This document shows positions 52,801-61,296 of a DNA stretch of 64,000 nt, piece by piece. Origin of the DNA: an uncultured Eubacteriales bacterium (GTDB lineage: Bacteria; Bacillota; Clostridia; Oscillospirales; Acutalibacteraceae); the NCBI GenBank assembly GCA_934630515.1, contig CAKTVV010000002.1, forward strand, positions 124,001 through 188,000, read 5' to 3'. Under the pieces are notes generated by a model that saw only the letters and a program-made list of their open reading frames with translations, did not search any database and was not told the DNA's origin. How positions within the stretch are numbered: the first letter of the stretch is position 1; every line of letters begins with the position of its first letter. The position numbers and the translations under genes are program-made.

Positions 52801-54992
52801 TGTCTCTCCCCCGTATTACGATCGAATCGATAGGTCCCCTGCGGATACCGGGTCGTCCTGCCGCCCAGCCGCAGCGTAAAAGCGCTGTCGCAGCACACCG
52901 TCAGCGTGGCTGCATCGTACTGCACGGCAACGCCCCGCACCTGTGCTTTCAGCCAATCGACACCCCGGACAAAGCAGGGGGCGATGACGATATGCTCCTT
53001 GCCGAAGCCCTCAAACCGGATACCCGCCAGATACTTATAAAACCACACATCCGCCTGCGCCGTGAAGTGATGGTTCATCGAATCCATGCCCTCCTTGGGC
53101 ACCGCATAGTCGAATCGCTCCGGCAAAGCTGTCAGGCCGTCCGCCACGCACCGGGCATATCCCGGAAACGCCGGGTTCGTCAGAGTGTCGAGCACCGTCT
53201 GCGCATACCCGTTTTCGGACAAAGCGTCAAAGATCATCCGGATGCCGTGCACACCGCAGCGAAAACGGCATCCGTTCGCCCGGATGATGCGATCCAGCCG
53301 TGCGGCGGCCGCCGCTTCCTCTTCCGGCTCCAGCATCCCGCCGTAGAGCGCCGCCGCCAGCGCCGTTTCGCCGCCCTGCTCGAGCAGCTTGAACTGCTTG
53401 AGCTGCTCGGGCGACCCGGACTGCGCAGCCTCCACATATTTCTCCCGGAATGCCGTCCGGATCTCAGCCGCCAGCGCCGCATAGGGGGTAGGATCCCGCC
53501 CGGTCGCCTGCGCCAGCTCCGCCATCATCCGGGCAGCGATGCGATAATACACCGTGTCAGTGATCTCCCGTGGACACGGCTCGTCCTCCAGGCTGCACCA
53601 GTCCCCCACACCGCAGGAAAGCAGCCGGCTCTCGGAACGGGTACCGAAATACCGCAGCCCTCGCTCCATATTCTCCCACAGCTGCTCGGTCAAAGCGGCA
53701 TTCCCCGTGTACTTTTGCTGATAGTACGGAATGTGAAACAGAGCGCTGTCCCAATCCGGCCCGTTGGCGAAGTTATACTCCCACTGAGGATTCTTCATGG
53801 GGATGATGCAGGGCAATCCCCCGAAGGGATACTGCTCGTCCTGAAAGCTGTACATCCATTCGGTCATCATATCATAGGAATCGAACCCCAGCGCCGCCGT
53901 TTCGGCGCTGAGCATTCCGTCCCCCGTCCACTCGTTCTGCTCCCGCCCCGGACAATCGGTCAGAGCCCCGTGGGCGTTGGACAGCAGCGAATTGACGCAC
54001 ATTCGGTGGATGGCGTTGAGCGTCGGTGCGCCACACTCAAACTCCGCCGTGCTTTGCAGGTGGGTGTTGGCATAGACCGCCTGCAGCTCGATGGTCTCAT
54101 AGCTGCCCTCCACCTGCACATAGCGAAAGCCGTGGAACCCGAACAGCTGCTCAAATTCCTCCTCTTCTCCGCTTAAAACAAACCGGTCGGTATGACACAT
54201 CGAAGGCACGATGCCGTTATACACGGTGGTAAGATCGGCACTCCCGTCCTCCCGCAGCCGCTCTGCGTAGTGAACGGCGATCTCGTCGTCCCGTTTTCCT
54301 TTGACCCGCACCCGCACCCAGCCGGCAGCGTTGATGCCGCAATCCCACAGCCCTTGGCGCAGCTGCACCGGACGGACGGTTTTCCGCACCCGCACCGGCG
54401 GCGACACGGCCTTGCGGTATTTTCCGCCCGGATGCTGACACAGACGGGCGTTGTCCCATTGGCTGTCATCGAGATCCGGGGTGCACCATCCGTCGATCCG
54501 CAACCGCCCGTCGTGCTTCTCTCCGGTCCGGCGCAGGGAAAATACGACCGGCGACGGATGGGTCCTCCAGGATGTGTCGCTGACGATGGTCTCGCTTTCG
54601 CCGGAGCGGTATTCGATATCGATCTGGCAGATCAGCTTCAGCGAGGAGCGCATCCGGGGTACGCCGATATCGTTATAGCCGTTGTTCCCCAGCAGAGCGC
54701 CGATGCGGTTTTTCCCCACATGCACCAGAGCGGTAATGTCGTATACGGTATACACCACCGTTTTCGTCGGGCAAAACGGCAGGGTGGGCAGAAGCGAATC
54801 CGGGATGCGCTCCCCATTGAGGTAGTACGCCGCCTGACCCAGACCGCAGACCGCCACAGACGCCCGCTTCACATCGTCCTTGAGAATAAATGTCTTCGCT
54901 ATATACGGAGCAGGCGGGTTTTCCCACGGGTCATCGGTATACCCCCAACGCTCCCAAGCGTCCCGTGTGATCCATTTGGCATTTTCAAACAC
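52797..54992 (-). CDS. GH78 alpha-L-rhamnosidase, cytoplasmic
   Basis: 731 residues, no signal peptide. N-terminal sandwich domains (ASVAVCGLGQAAYYLNGERI, LWDCGINAAGWVRVRVKG) precede an (alpha/alpha)6 barrel with the GH78 signature DCPGREQNEWTGDG (acids at about 346, 351 and 358). A later block MNHHFTAQADVWFYKYLAGI matches the family's conserved NHxxxG...LAGI region, and a short C-terminal sandwich follows. It starts the minus-strand pair with the GH28-like gene. It releases terminal rhamnose; with the GH28-like partner it points to rhamnogalacturonan or a rhamnosylated glycan. Confidence 0.92.
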   Translation of the reverse strand: MFENAKWITRDAWERWGYTDDPWENPPAPYIAKTFILKDDVKRASVAVCGLGQAAYYLNGERIPDSLLPTLPFCPTKTVVYTVYDITALVHVGKNRIGALLGNNGYNDIGVPRMRSSLKLICQIDIEYRSGESETIVSDTSWRTHPSPVVFSLRRTGEKHDGRLRIDGWCTPDLDDSQWDNARLCQHPGGKYRKAVSPPVRVRKTVRPVQLRQGLWDCGINAAGWVRVRVKGKRDDEIAVHYAERLREDGSADLTTVYNGIVPSMCHTDRFVLSGEEEEFEQLFGFHGFRYVQVEGSYETIELQAVYANTHLQSTAEFECGAPTLNAIHRMCVNSLLSNAHGALTDCPGREQNEWTGDGMLSAETAALGFDSYDMMTEWMYSFQDEQYPFGGLPCIIPMKNPQWEYNFANGPDWDSALFHIPYYQQKYTGNAALTEQLWENMERGLRYFGTRSESRLLSCGVGDWCSLEDEPCPREITDTVYYRIAARMMAELAQATGRDPTPYAALAAEIRTAFREKYVEAAQSGSPEQLKQFKLLEQGGETALAAALYGGMLEPEEEAAAAARLDRIIRANGCRFRCGVHGIRMIFDALSENGYAQTVLDTLTNPAFPGYARCVADGLTALPERFDYAVPKEGMDSMNHHFTAQADVWFYKYLAGIRFEGFGKEHIVIAPCFVRGVDWLKAQVRGVAVQYDAATLTVCCDSAFTLRLGGRTTRYPQGTYRFDRNTGERQ

Positions 54993-55121
54993 TGTTTTTC
55001 ACCATCCGGGAATGAAAATAAACGGCTGCCCGCCGCTCCATAGGCACCCGCCGCCGGACGTGTACCCATGCGTGCCGCAAGGCGGTACCCTGTCGAAGGA
55101 CATACGAAGCCCCATGAATTC

Positions 55122-55206
55122 AGTATAGCAGTTTTGCCTTAAAATGTATATAGACGATCCGGACCGGTTGTGCCGGAAATATGGACAATTCAAACGAGAA
55201 CTGTCC
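55122..55206 (-). promoter_or_regulatory. Regulatory region of the GH78/GH28 operon
   Basis: TATACT (55127-55122) is the likely -10, with no good -35. The shared motif TATATAGACGAT is at 55147-55158, 19 bases from it. Two inverted repeats lie upstream: TCCGG-N10-CCGGA (55158-55177) and GGACAATTC-N6-GAACTGTCC (55183-55206, one mismatch). These look like activator or repressor sites. Confidence 0.6.
55147..55158 (-). promoter_or_regulatory. Shared upstream motif, copy 3 (TATATAGACGAT on plus)
   Basis: Matches the copies upstream of the LamG operon and the SGNH-dockerin gene. Confidence 0.5.
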
Positions 55207-55909
55207 AAACCGTATTTTGACATTTCAAACCGTCCGCAGCGAAACAGCTCATCTGTGAGGTCATCCGCTGAACACACAGCGCTGTCCAGCGCCCTGCCCG
55301 GCTCATCTCGCCGGTATTCGCTTGCTTTGAGGCGTCCTATCGGCATTTCGGGTGCGTACTGCGGACGTGAAATCGTTATGGTATGCTCTATATTCTTGTG
55401 TCAATGTATGTATTCGCTTATTCTACGATATTGATATACGCTTGCGATCGTATTATATAGTATCAATCTATTACGACCTGATTGTCGATGCCGTATATCT
55501 ACTGCATCGGCTCACAGCCCCATCGCCCTCTCGTGAACCGGCTGTCCTTGCCATTGCGTTATGCGGGCAACAGCCCATCGTTCTATGCAGGCGTTTTTGG
55601 CTGCCGCATATCGCACTGCAAGCCACTGCATCCCCGCCTTGGCAGCGGACCCATGGATGACGGACTTCATTAAGCTGACATTAAAATGTGAATATTATTC
55701 ACGTATCGGGCAAATATCTTTGTTTACCCCTTTTTGCTGTGCGGACAAATAACGACGCAGAGGGTATGTAATTACACCCCCGCACCGATCCTCCCTCACG
55801 CTCCCCGGCGTCTATACCGCAAACACCGATCGGCAGTGGGAGCCGCCGCACGGCTGTCCGGTTCAAGCAGCGGAGGACCGCTGCATTCTCTGCATTTCTG
55901 TTAGCATCT
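55207..55909. other. Gene-poor stretch
   Basis: About 700 bases without a supportable gene. 55370-55500 is markedly AT-rich compared with the rest of the window, with many TAT/ATA steps. Open frames here have no RBS and no familiar text. Confidence 0.4.
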
Positions 55910-56062
55910 TTCCGGCTGCTCTCCCTGCATTGATCTTTCCTGCTGTACTTCCCCTGCATCAGTCTTTTCTGCTGCCGCTTTCCCTGCGCCGACCTTTTCT
56001 GCTGCCGCTGCTCCCCGCTTCGGTCTCTCCTGCTGCTCCCCCACATCGGTCTCTTCTATCAA
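55910..56062. repeat. Degenerate 30-bp tandem repeat, about five units
   Basis: Plus-strand units share CCCTGC-(A/G)-TCx-TTTTCTGCTGC. In one minus-strand frame they would encode ten-residue units (EKVGAGKAAA, EKTDAGEVQQ, ERSMQGEQPE). That frame runs through a terminator, so translation is doubtful. Confidence 0.55.
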
Positions 56063-56065
56063 CGC

Positions 56066-56097
56066 AAAAAGGGCGGCGTGTATCCACACGCCGCCCT
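56066..56097 (-). terminator. Terminator of the zinc-ribbon/repeat surface protein gene
   Basis: GGGCGGCGTGTG and TACACGCCGCCC form the stem, followed by TTTTT on the minus strand, about 40 bases after the stop at 56138. Confidence 0.92.
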
Positions 56098-56137
56098 CTC
56101 CTTATGCACTTAGTTCGCCGTCGGCTGCAAGCTCCGC

Positions 56138-57892
56138 TCAGCCCACCCGGCTCGCCACGCCGGTGGTAGCATCCAGCTCATACTGCACGCCGTCCACCGT
56201 TACGGTCTTGCCCTTGATGGGGCCCTCGGTGCCATCCTCATAGTAGTACAGGTTGCCGTCGGTGTCCTTGATCAGACCGACCTTGTGGGCGAAGCTATAG
56301 TCCACGCCGTCGATCACGGAGCCCTTCCCGTAGAAGTTCGCCAGCACGGTCGAGCCATCCGGCTGCGTCAGTCCCGCAAAGGTCCAGCTCTCATACCGGG
56401 CGCCGCCCTTCTTCGGCTGGAAGAAATACTCCAGTCCGTTCTCCGCCGTCTGGAAGCCCGTCAGCGCCTCCGTCGAGTTGCCCGCAAACAGGTAGGTACC
56501 CGCTACCGTCAGATCCTCATGCAGGAACTCGCCGTTATAGGTGATCTTCAGATCCTCCTCCGTCAGCGTTACCAGTCCCTCCAGAACCTTACCCTTCAGC
56601 ATATAGATCTTCTTGCTGCCGCTCTCGTCACGGTAGTCGATGTTCCACCAATAGGAGGTGTACAGATCGCCGTTGCCGGTCGTGTAATACAGGTTGCCGT
56701 CGGCGCCCCGTACCAGACCCTTCTCCGTCACCAGATTGCCGTCCGCATCGTACAGCTTGTTCAGATACAGACCGACTGCCTTGGTGACCTTTCCGTCGGC
56801 GCCGAACGTCAGCGTCGCCGCTCCGATGGTCCGGGTCTCATTCTCCACCCGGATGCCCATCGCAGGATCAAAGTAGTAGGTCTCGCCATCCACCGTCACA
56901 AAGCCGGTGGCATAGCCCAGCTGATACAGCGGGAAGTAATACGTTTCTCCCTTGCTGTTGGTATACAGCCCGTACACAAAGCATCCGCCGTTCTCCGGGT
57001 CCAGCGCATAGTAGCTGGGGATCTTCGTATCCGGATCCGTAAACACATACCAGCCCATGCCCTGATACCACTCCTCCTCCGGAGGAATGTACTGGGCTCC
57101 GCTGTAGAAATCGAAGAAGTACCGCTCTTTCCCTACATACTGGAAGCCGGTCTTGAACCAGCGTGCGCCCTCTTCATAGTACCGGATGATGCCGCCCGGC
57201 ATCTTGACCCAGCCCAGCAGCCGGCTGTATTCCACGTTTTTCCCGTTCACCGTAGCGTACTGGGGATAGAAGTGATAATACAGGCTCGTGTTCGGATCCT
57301 CCGGGTTCGGCAGCTCCAGCAGCTCCTGCGTATACAGGGTGCCGTCCTCGTTATAGTAGTAGGTCAGACCCGTGTCCGGATCGGTATACCAGCCGGTCCG
57401 CACCGGACCGGTCTTCGGGATCACCGTCACATCGTTCTTCACATCGCAGCGGGTGCAATGATGAGACTTGCTGCCGTCCGCGGTCTCCGTCGCCGGCACG
57501 TCGATCGTCCATTCCTCTTCCCAGTCATGCCCCAGGGCGTCGATCGGCTCGGTCTTAGTCTCCTTGCACACAGAGCAAGTGAAGGTCTTCTCGCCGGGCT
57601 CCGTGCAGGTGGCAGGGGTCGTCACCGTGCCCTCGTCCCAGTTGTGCTCTCCGGTCGCCGGAATCTCCTCGGTTTTGGTTGTCTTACACACGGCGCAGGT
57701 GAAGGTCTTCACACCGGCAGCGCCGCAGGTGGCGGGGGTCGTCACCGTGCCCTCATTCCAGGTGTGATTCCCCTTGCAATCGCTCAGGTCTCCGTACCCG
57801 ATCTCGTTGTCGCTGCCGGCAAATACACCAAACGGTGTAGCCACACACAGCATCGCCAATGCAAGGAACAGTGCAAACAGTCTCTTCTTCAT
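56138..57892 (-). CDS. Secreted surface protein with Cys-pair repeats and Trp/Tyr-rich wall-binding repeats
   Basis: 584 residues. Signal peptide 1-25. Three repeats of about 40 residues follow: GNHTWNEGTVTTPATCGAAG with FTCAVCKTTKTEEIPATG, then a second copy, then a degenerate third with CTRCD. Each has a CxxC pair, a module frequent in large Firmicute surface proteins. From about 165 the aromatic-Gly repeats match the paralogue at 12.2-13.6 kb (GWYTDPDTGLTYYYNEDG, YATGFVTVDGETYYFDPAMG). ATG 57892 follows AGGAAG; an earlier in-frame start would bury the signal peptide. Probably bound to cell-wall polymers. Confidence 0.82.
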   Translation of the reverse strand: MKKRLFALFLALAMLCVATPFGVFAGSDNEIGYGDLSDCKGNHTWNEGTVTTPATCGAAGVKTFTCAVCKTTKTEEIPATGEHNWDEGTVTTPATCTEPGEKTFTCSVCKETKTEPIDALGHDWEEEWTIDVPATETADGSKSHHCTRCDVKNDVTVIPKTGPVRTGWYTDPDTGLTYYYNEDGTLYTQELLELPNPEDPNTSLYYHFYPQYATVNGKNVEYSRLLGWVKMPGGIIRYYEEGARWFKTGFQYVGKERYFFDFYSGAQYIPPEEEWYQGMGWYVFTDPDTKIPSYYALDPENGGCFVYGLYTNSKGETYYFPLYQLGYATGFVTVDGETYYFDPAMGIRVENETRTIGAATLTFGADGKVTKAVGLYLNKLYDADGNLVTEKGLVRGADGNLYYTTGNGDLYTSYWWNIDYRDESGSKKIYMLKGKVLEGLVTLTEEDLKITYNGEFLHEDLTVAGTYLFAGNSTEALTGFQTAENGLEYFFQPKKGGARYESWTFAGLTQPDGSTVLANFYGKGSVIDGVDYSFAHKVGLIKDTDGNLYYYEDGTEGPIKGKTVTVDGVQYELDATTGVASRVG

Positions 57893-58018
57893 ACTTGGCT
57901 TCCTTTCTCTCGCTTGTTTTTGCCAGTCGGCTCCACAACCGGCTAAGGGAAAAGCGGCGGCTCTCATCTAAGGATGCCGTCCTCAAGGAGCGATCATCAC
58001 AGGGAGAGACACACTCTG
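57893..58018 (-). other. Leader of the surface protein gene
   Basis: About 125 bases between promoter and RBS with several short hairpins (for example GGCATC-CTTA-GATG). It does not match a riboswitch I know. Confidence 0.35.
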
Positions 58019-58024
58019 TTAAGG

Positions 58025-58053
58025 AGTATAGCACACCCATTCATCTTTTTCAA
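58025..58053 (-). promoter_or_regulatory. Promoter of the surface protein gene
   Basis: TTGAAA (58053-58048), 17-base spacer, TATACT (58030-58025) on the minus strand. Confidence 0.85.
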
Positions 58054-58164
58054 TAAATTTTCGCAAAACCACATACGATTTTTTACTTATTCCGAAAAAA
58101 TCGGGTGCAGATAGTGCTATTTGCACAAATTTCATCTTGCCAACTTTCGGGCGCCGCCGCACGC

Positions 58165-58830
58165 TCATGCCAATAACGCCCGCTGCAGGGCGGCAGCGTC
58201 GGAGAAGATCGCCGTGGCGCCCGCCTGCTCCAGCACCGCCCGCTCCCGGAACCCCCAATCCACCGCCAGACAATCCAGGCCGGCGTTGCGGGCGGTCAGC
58301 ACATCCACATCGGAATCGCCGATAAACACCGCCCGCTCCGGCGGGACCGCCAGCTGCTCCAGCACCGCCAGCACCGCATCCGGCGCCGGCTTGGTGCGAA
58401 TCCCGTCCCGCTGCCCTACCGCCACATCGAACAGCCCGGGGAAATACTGCCGGCACAGCTCCTGCACGCCGTAATCTGCCTTATTCGACACCACAGCGGT
58501 GCGCACCCCCGCCCGCCGCAGGCTCTCCAGCAGCTCCGGCACCCCCGGATAGGGGCAGGTGTGATCCCCGCAATGCACCGCATAGTACCGGTTAAACGCC
58601 GCCAGCGTCTCCTCGATCACGGGCACCGCCGTTCCCTCCGGCACCGCCCGCTCGATCAGGCGGCGGATGCCGTTGCCCACCATACGGCGCACCTCGTCCA
58701 TGGTATGCTGCGGCAGCCCCTGCTCCGCCAGCGCTGCGTTGGTGGTGCGGGTCAGGTCCTCCAGCGTGTTGAGAATGGTGCCGTCCATGTCAAAAATTGC
58801 CAGTAAATATTTCAATTTTGTCACTTCCAT
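58165..58830 (-). CDS. HAD-family phosphatase, phosphoglycolate phosphatase-like
   Basis: 221 residues. Motif I DMDGTILNT (nucleophile Asp near 14), motif II in VVSNKADYG, motif III Lys in RTKPAPDAVL, motif IV GDSDVDVLTA, and a helical cap between I and II. This is the Gph/PGMB-like subgroup; substrate cannot be read from sequence. ATG 58830 has a close AGGG. A TTG five codons on, eight bases after GGAAG, is an alternative start directly before the KYLLAIFDMDG strand. Transcribed divergently from the MBOAT gene. Confidence 0.88.
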   Translation of the reverse strand: MEVTKLKYLLAIFDMDGTILNTLEDLTRTTNAALAEQGLPQHTMDEVRRMVGNGIRRLIERAVPEGTAVPVIEETLAAFNRYYAVHCGDHTCPYPGVPELLESLRRAGVRTAVVSNKADYGVQELCRQYFPGLFDVAVGQRDGIRTKPAPDAVLAVLEQLAVPPERAVFIGDSDVDVLTARNAGLDCLAVDWGFRERAVLEQAGATAIFSDAAALQRALLA

Positions 58831-58848
58831 TTTCCCTATTTATGTGAT

Positions 58849-58877
58849 AGTATAACATATACAGATGTTCTTGACAA
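58849..58877 (-). promoter_or_regulatory. Promoter of the HAD phosphatase gene
   Basis: TTGTCA (58877-58872), 17-base spacer, TATACT (58854-58849) on the minus strand. Confidence 0.82.
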
Positions 58878-58986
58878 GACAGCCCGTTTCAGAAGCGTCA
58901 TTTGCACTTTTCGGTAGGTTTTGCAGAGATCTTTCTTATCTGCCATTTGCTTTATTATAAGAACCCCATTATCGGAGGAATCGGTC

Positions 58987-60384
58987 GTGTCATTCAGCAG
59001 TCTGGAGTTTTTATGCTGGTTTTTACCGCTGTTTTTAGCCATTTACTATCTGCTGCCCCACCGCTGGCGCAACGGGGCGATCTGCCTGTACAGTCTGGCG
59101 TTTTACGCCTACGGCACCTGGGGGCATCCGGGCTATAGTCTGCTGCTGCTGGGCAGCGTGGCGATATGCTACGGCTGCGGGCGGCTCATTGCCGCCGGGC
59201 GGCATCCCCGGCTGTGGCTGATCGCCGGCATCGCCGCCCATCTGGGGGCGCTGTTCTGCTGCAAATACGCCGCCTTTGCGGCGGAAAATCTCAACCGGCT
59301 GCTGACCCTGTGGGGGGCGGCGCCGGTGCCGGTGCCCGCCGTACCGCTGCCGCCGGGCATCAGCTTCTTCACCTTTCAGGCGATCGCCTATCTGGCGGAC
59401 GTCTGCCGGGGCACCACGGCGGCGGAAACGGATCCGGTGGATCTCAGCGTGTATATGCTGCTGTTTCCCCGACTGCTGTCCGGCCCCATCGTGCGGTACG
59501 AGACGATACGCCCCCAGCTGCGGGAGCGCCGGGTGACTGTTGCCGACTGGGGACGGGGCGCCCGGTATTTCATCGGCGGTCTGGGCGCCAAGGTGCTGCT
59601 GGCGAACCGGCTGAGCGGTCTGTGGTCGGCGGTGGAGGGCATCGGCTATGAATCCCTGTCTACCCCGCTGGCATGGCTGGGGCTGGTGGCGTTCAGCCTG
59701 CAGCTGTATTTTGACTTTTACGGCTATTCCCTCATGGCGATCGGACTGGGGCAATGGCTGGGCTTTTCGCTGCCGGACAACTTCCGGCATCCATATATTG
59801 CCCGCTCCATGACCGACTTCTGGCGGCGGTGGCATATCACGCTGGGTATGTGGTTCCGGGACTATGTGTATATTCCGCTGGGCGGCAGCCGCCGGGGCTT
59901 CGGCCGCACGGTGCTGAATCTGCTGTGCGTATGGCTGCTCACCGGGCTGTGGCACGGCGCCGCCTGGCACTATGTGCTGTGGGGGCTGTTCCTGTTCCTG
60001 CTGCTGACGGCGGAAAAGGCGGGGCTGAGCCGCCTGCTGGAGCGCAGCCGGGTGGTCAGTCGTCTCTATATGCTGCTGGCGATCCCGCTGAGCTGGATGC
60101 TGTTCGCCGTCCCCCGGGTGCGGGATATCGCCGTATACGCCGGGCGGCTCGTCGGCATCGGCGGCGTCAACGTCTACAGCGGCGATTTCCTCAAATATTT
60201 CCGTCAATACGGGGTGTTCGTGCTGCTGGGGCTGGTCTGCGCCACCCCCCTGCCGGAGCGCACCGCTCACCGGCTGCGCAAGCATCCGGTATGGCTGGCG
60301 GTGATCCTGGCTGCCGTGCTGGCGGCGGCTATTTACAATATCTATCAGGGCCTCAATGACCCGTTTATGTATTTCCAATTTTAA
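58987..60384 (+). CDS. MBOAT-family O-acyltransferase (AlgI/DltB-like)
   Basis: 465 residues, about ten transmembrane segments. Family signatures are present: FWRRWHITLGMWFRDYVYIPLGGSR and the catalytic-His block LTGLWHGAAWHYVLWG. GTG 58987 lies six bases after GGAGGAA and puts the first helix (LEFLCWFLPLFLAIYYLLP) at the N-terminus; longer frames lack an RBS. It moves acyl (usually acetyl) groups across the membrane for transfer to a surface polymer, handing them to the SGNH protein encoded 14 bases downstream. Confidence 0.93.
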   Translation: MSFSSLEFLCWFLPLFLAIYYLLPHRWRNGAICLYSLAFYAYGTWGHPGYSLLLLGSVAICYGCGRLIAAGRHPRLWLIAGIAAHLGALFCCKYAAFAAENLNRLLTLWGAAPVPVPAVPLPPGISFFTFQAIAYLADVCRGTTAAETDPVDLSVYMLLFPRLLSGPIVRYETIRPQLRERRVTVADWGRGARYFIGGLGAKVLLANRLSGLWSAVEGIGYESLSTPLAWLGLVAFSLQLYFDFYGYSLMAIGLGQWLGFSLPDNFRHPYIARSMTDFWRRWHITLGMWFRDYVYIPLGGSRRGFGRTVLNLLCVWLLTGLWHGAAWHYVLWGLFLFLLLTAEKAGLSRLLERSRVVSRLYMLLAIPLSWMLFAVPRVRDIAVYAGRLVGIGGVNVYSGDFLKYFRQYGVFVLLGLVCATPLPERTAHRLRKHPVWLAVILAAVLAAAIYNIYQGLNDPFMYFQF

Positions 60385-60398
60385 GGAGGCGCTTTGCC

Positions 60399-61220
60399 AT
60401 GAAATACACCGGACAGACCATCGCCAAGCTCCTGCTGGCCGCCATATTAGCCGTGGCGTTTGTGCTGGTGGGGTGGTGGCTGCTGCACCGCTCGGATACC
60501 AAAGGGACGGACGAGGCTTCTTCGCTCCCTGCCCCCACCACCTCTGCCACTACCACCACAACCACCGCAGCCCCCACTACGATGACGACCACCACAACTG
60601 CCGCACCGACGACCACGACGACTGCTGCACCCACCACCCAAAAAGCGCCGGAAGGCGGCATCGATTTCAGCGGTGTGCTGTTTGTGGGGGATTCCCGCAC
60701 GGTAGGTCTGAAGGAATACGGCGGGCTGAACAATGCGGATTTCTTCGCCACCGTCGGCATGAGCGTCTACAAGGTGCATAGCGAAAAGGTCGCTCTGCCG
60801 AACCGGGACGCCCAGAGCTTCGAGGAGGTCATCCGAAACAAGCAGTACAAACGGGTATATGTGATGCTGGGGGTCAATGAGATCGGCTATAACCGCAGCA
60901 CCACCCTGAAACGGTTCAGCGAGCTGCTGGAGGAGATCCGGCAGAATCAGCCGAACGCCACCATCGTCATCTGTGCCAACCTGCGGGTGGGCGCTGCCCG
61001 CTCTGCACGGGATAAAAGCGTCAACAACCCGAACATCGACCAGTATAATCAGGCCATCGCCGCCTATGCGGACGGCAGCCGTATCAAATATCTGGACGTG
61101 AACCCGCTGTTCGACGACGGGCAAGGGAATTTGGGCACGGAATATACCAGCGACGGCACCCATGTGCTGGCAAAGTATTATCGCACCTGGGCGCAGTGGA
61201 TCGCCGCACAGCCGGTGTAA
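60399..61220 (+). CDS. Membrane-anchored SGNH acyltransferase/esterase partner
   Basis: 273 residues. An N-terminal transmembrane anchor (about 8-29) and a low-complexity Thr/Pro/Ala linker (about 44-83) lead to an SGNH fold: VLFVGDSRTVGLKEYGG (Ser), MLGVNEIGYN (Gly/Asn), SDGTHVLAKYYRTWA (Asp/His). AAGGAGG precedes the ATG. MBOAT/SGNH gene pairs typically O-acetylate extracellular polysaccharide or wall polymers; the acceptor here is unknown. Confidence 0.88.
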   Translation: MKYTGQTIAKLLLAAILAVAFVLVGWWLLHRSDTKGTDEASSLPAPTTSATTTTTTAAPTTMTTTTTAAPTTTTTAAPTTQKAPEGGIDFSGVLFVGDSRTVGLKEYGGLNNADFFATVGMSVYKVHSEKVALPNRDAQSFEEVIRNKQYKRVYVMLGVNEIGYNRSTTLKRFSELLEEIRQNQPNATIVICANLRVGAARSARDKSVNNPNIDQYNQAIAAYADGSRIKYLDVNPLFDDGQGNLGTEYTSDGTHVLAKYYRTWAQWIAAQPV

Positions 61221-61239
61221 GCAGGACAATTTCAAAGGA

Positions 61240-61279
61240 GCGACCCCGACGGGCATACGCCTGTCGGGGTCGCTTTTTT
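61240..61279 (+). terminator. Terminator of the MBOAT/SGNH operon
   Basis: GCGACCCCGAC and GTCGGGGTCGC form a perfect 11-bp stem followed by TTTTTT. Confidence 0.95.
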
Positions 61280-61296
61280 CGTGATCCGGTTCATTT

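Noticed and set aside
55144..55434. Plus-strand frame beginning MYIDDPDRLCRKYGQF.
   Set aside because: No RBS; it covers the inverted repeats and the promoter region of the divergent rhamnosidase operon, and the later part has no protein-like pattern.
55699..56089. Minus-strand frames translating the 30-bp repeats.
   Set aside because: They pass through a strong terminator and lack an RBS; kept only as a repeat.
60535..60650. Simple ACC/ACA-type repeat as a possible phase-variable tract.
   Set aside because: Codons vary (ACC, ACA, ACG, ACT) and encode a normal Thr/Pro linker; there is no long perfect unit that would slip.
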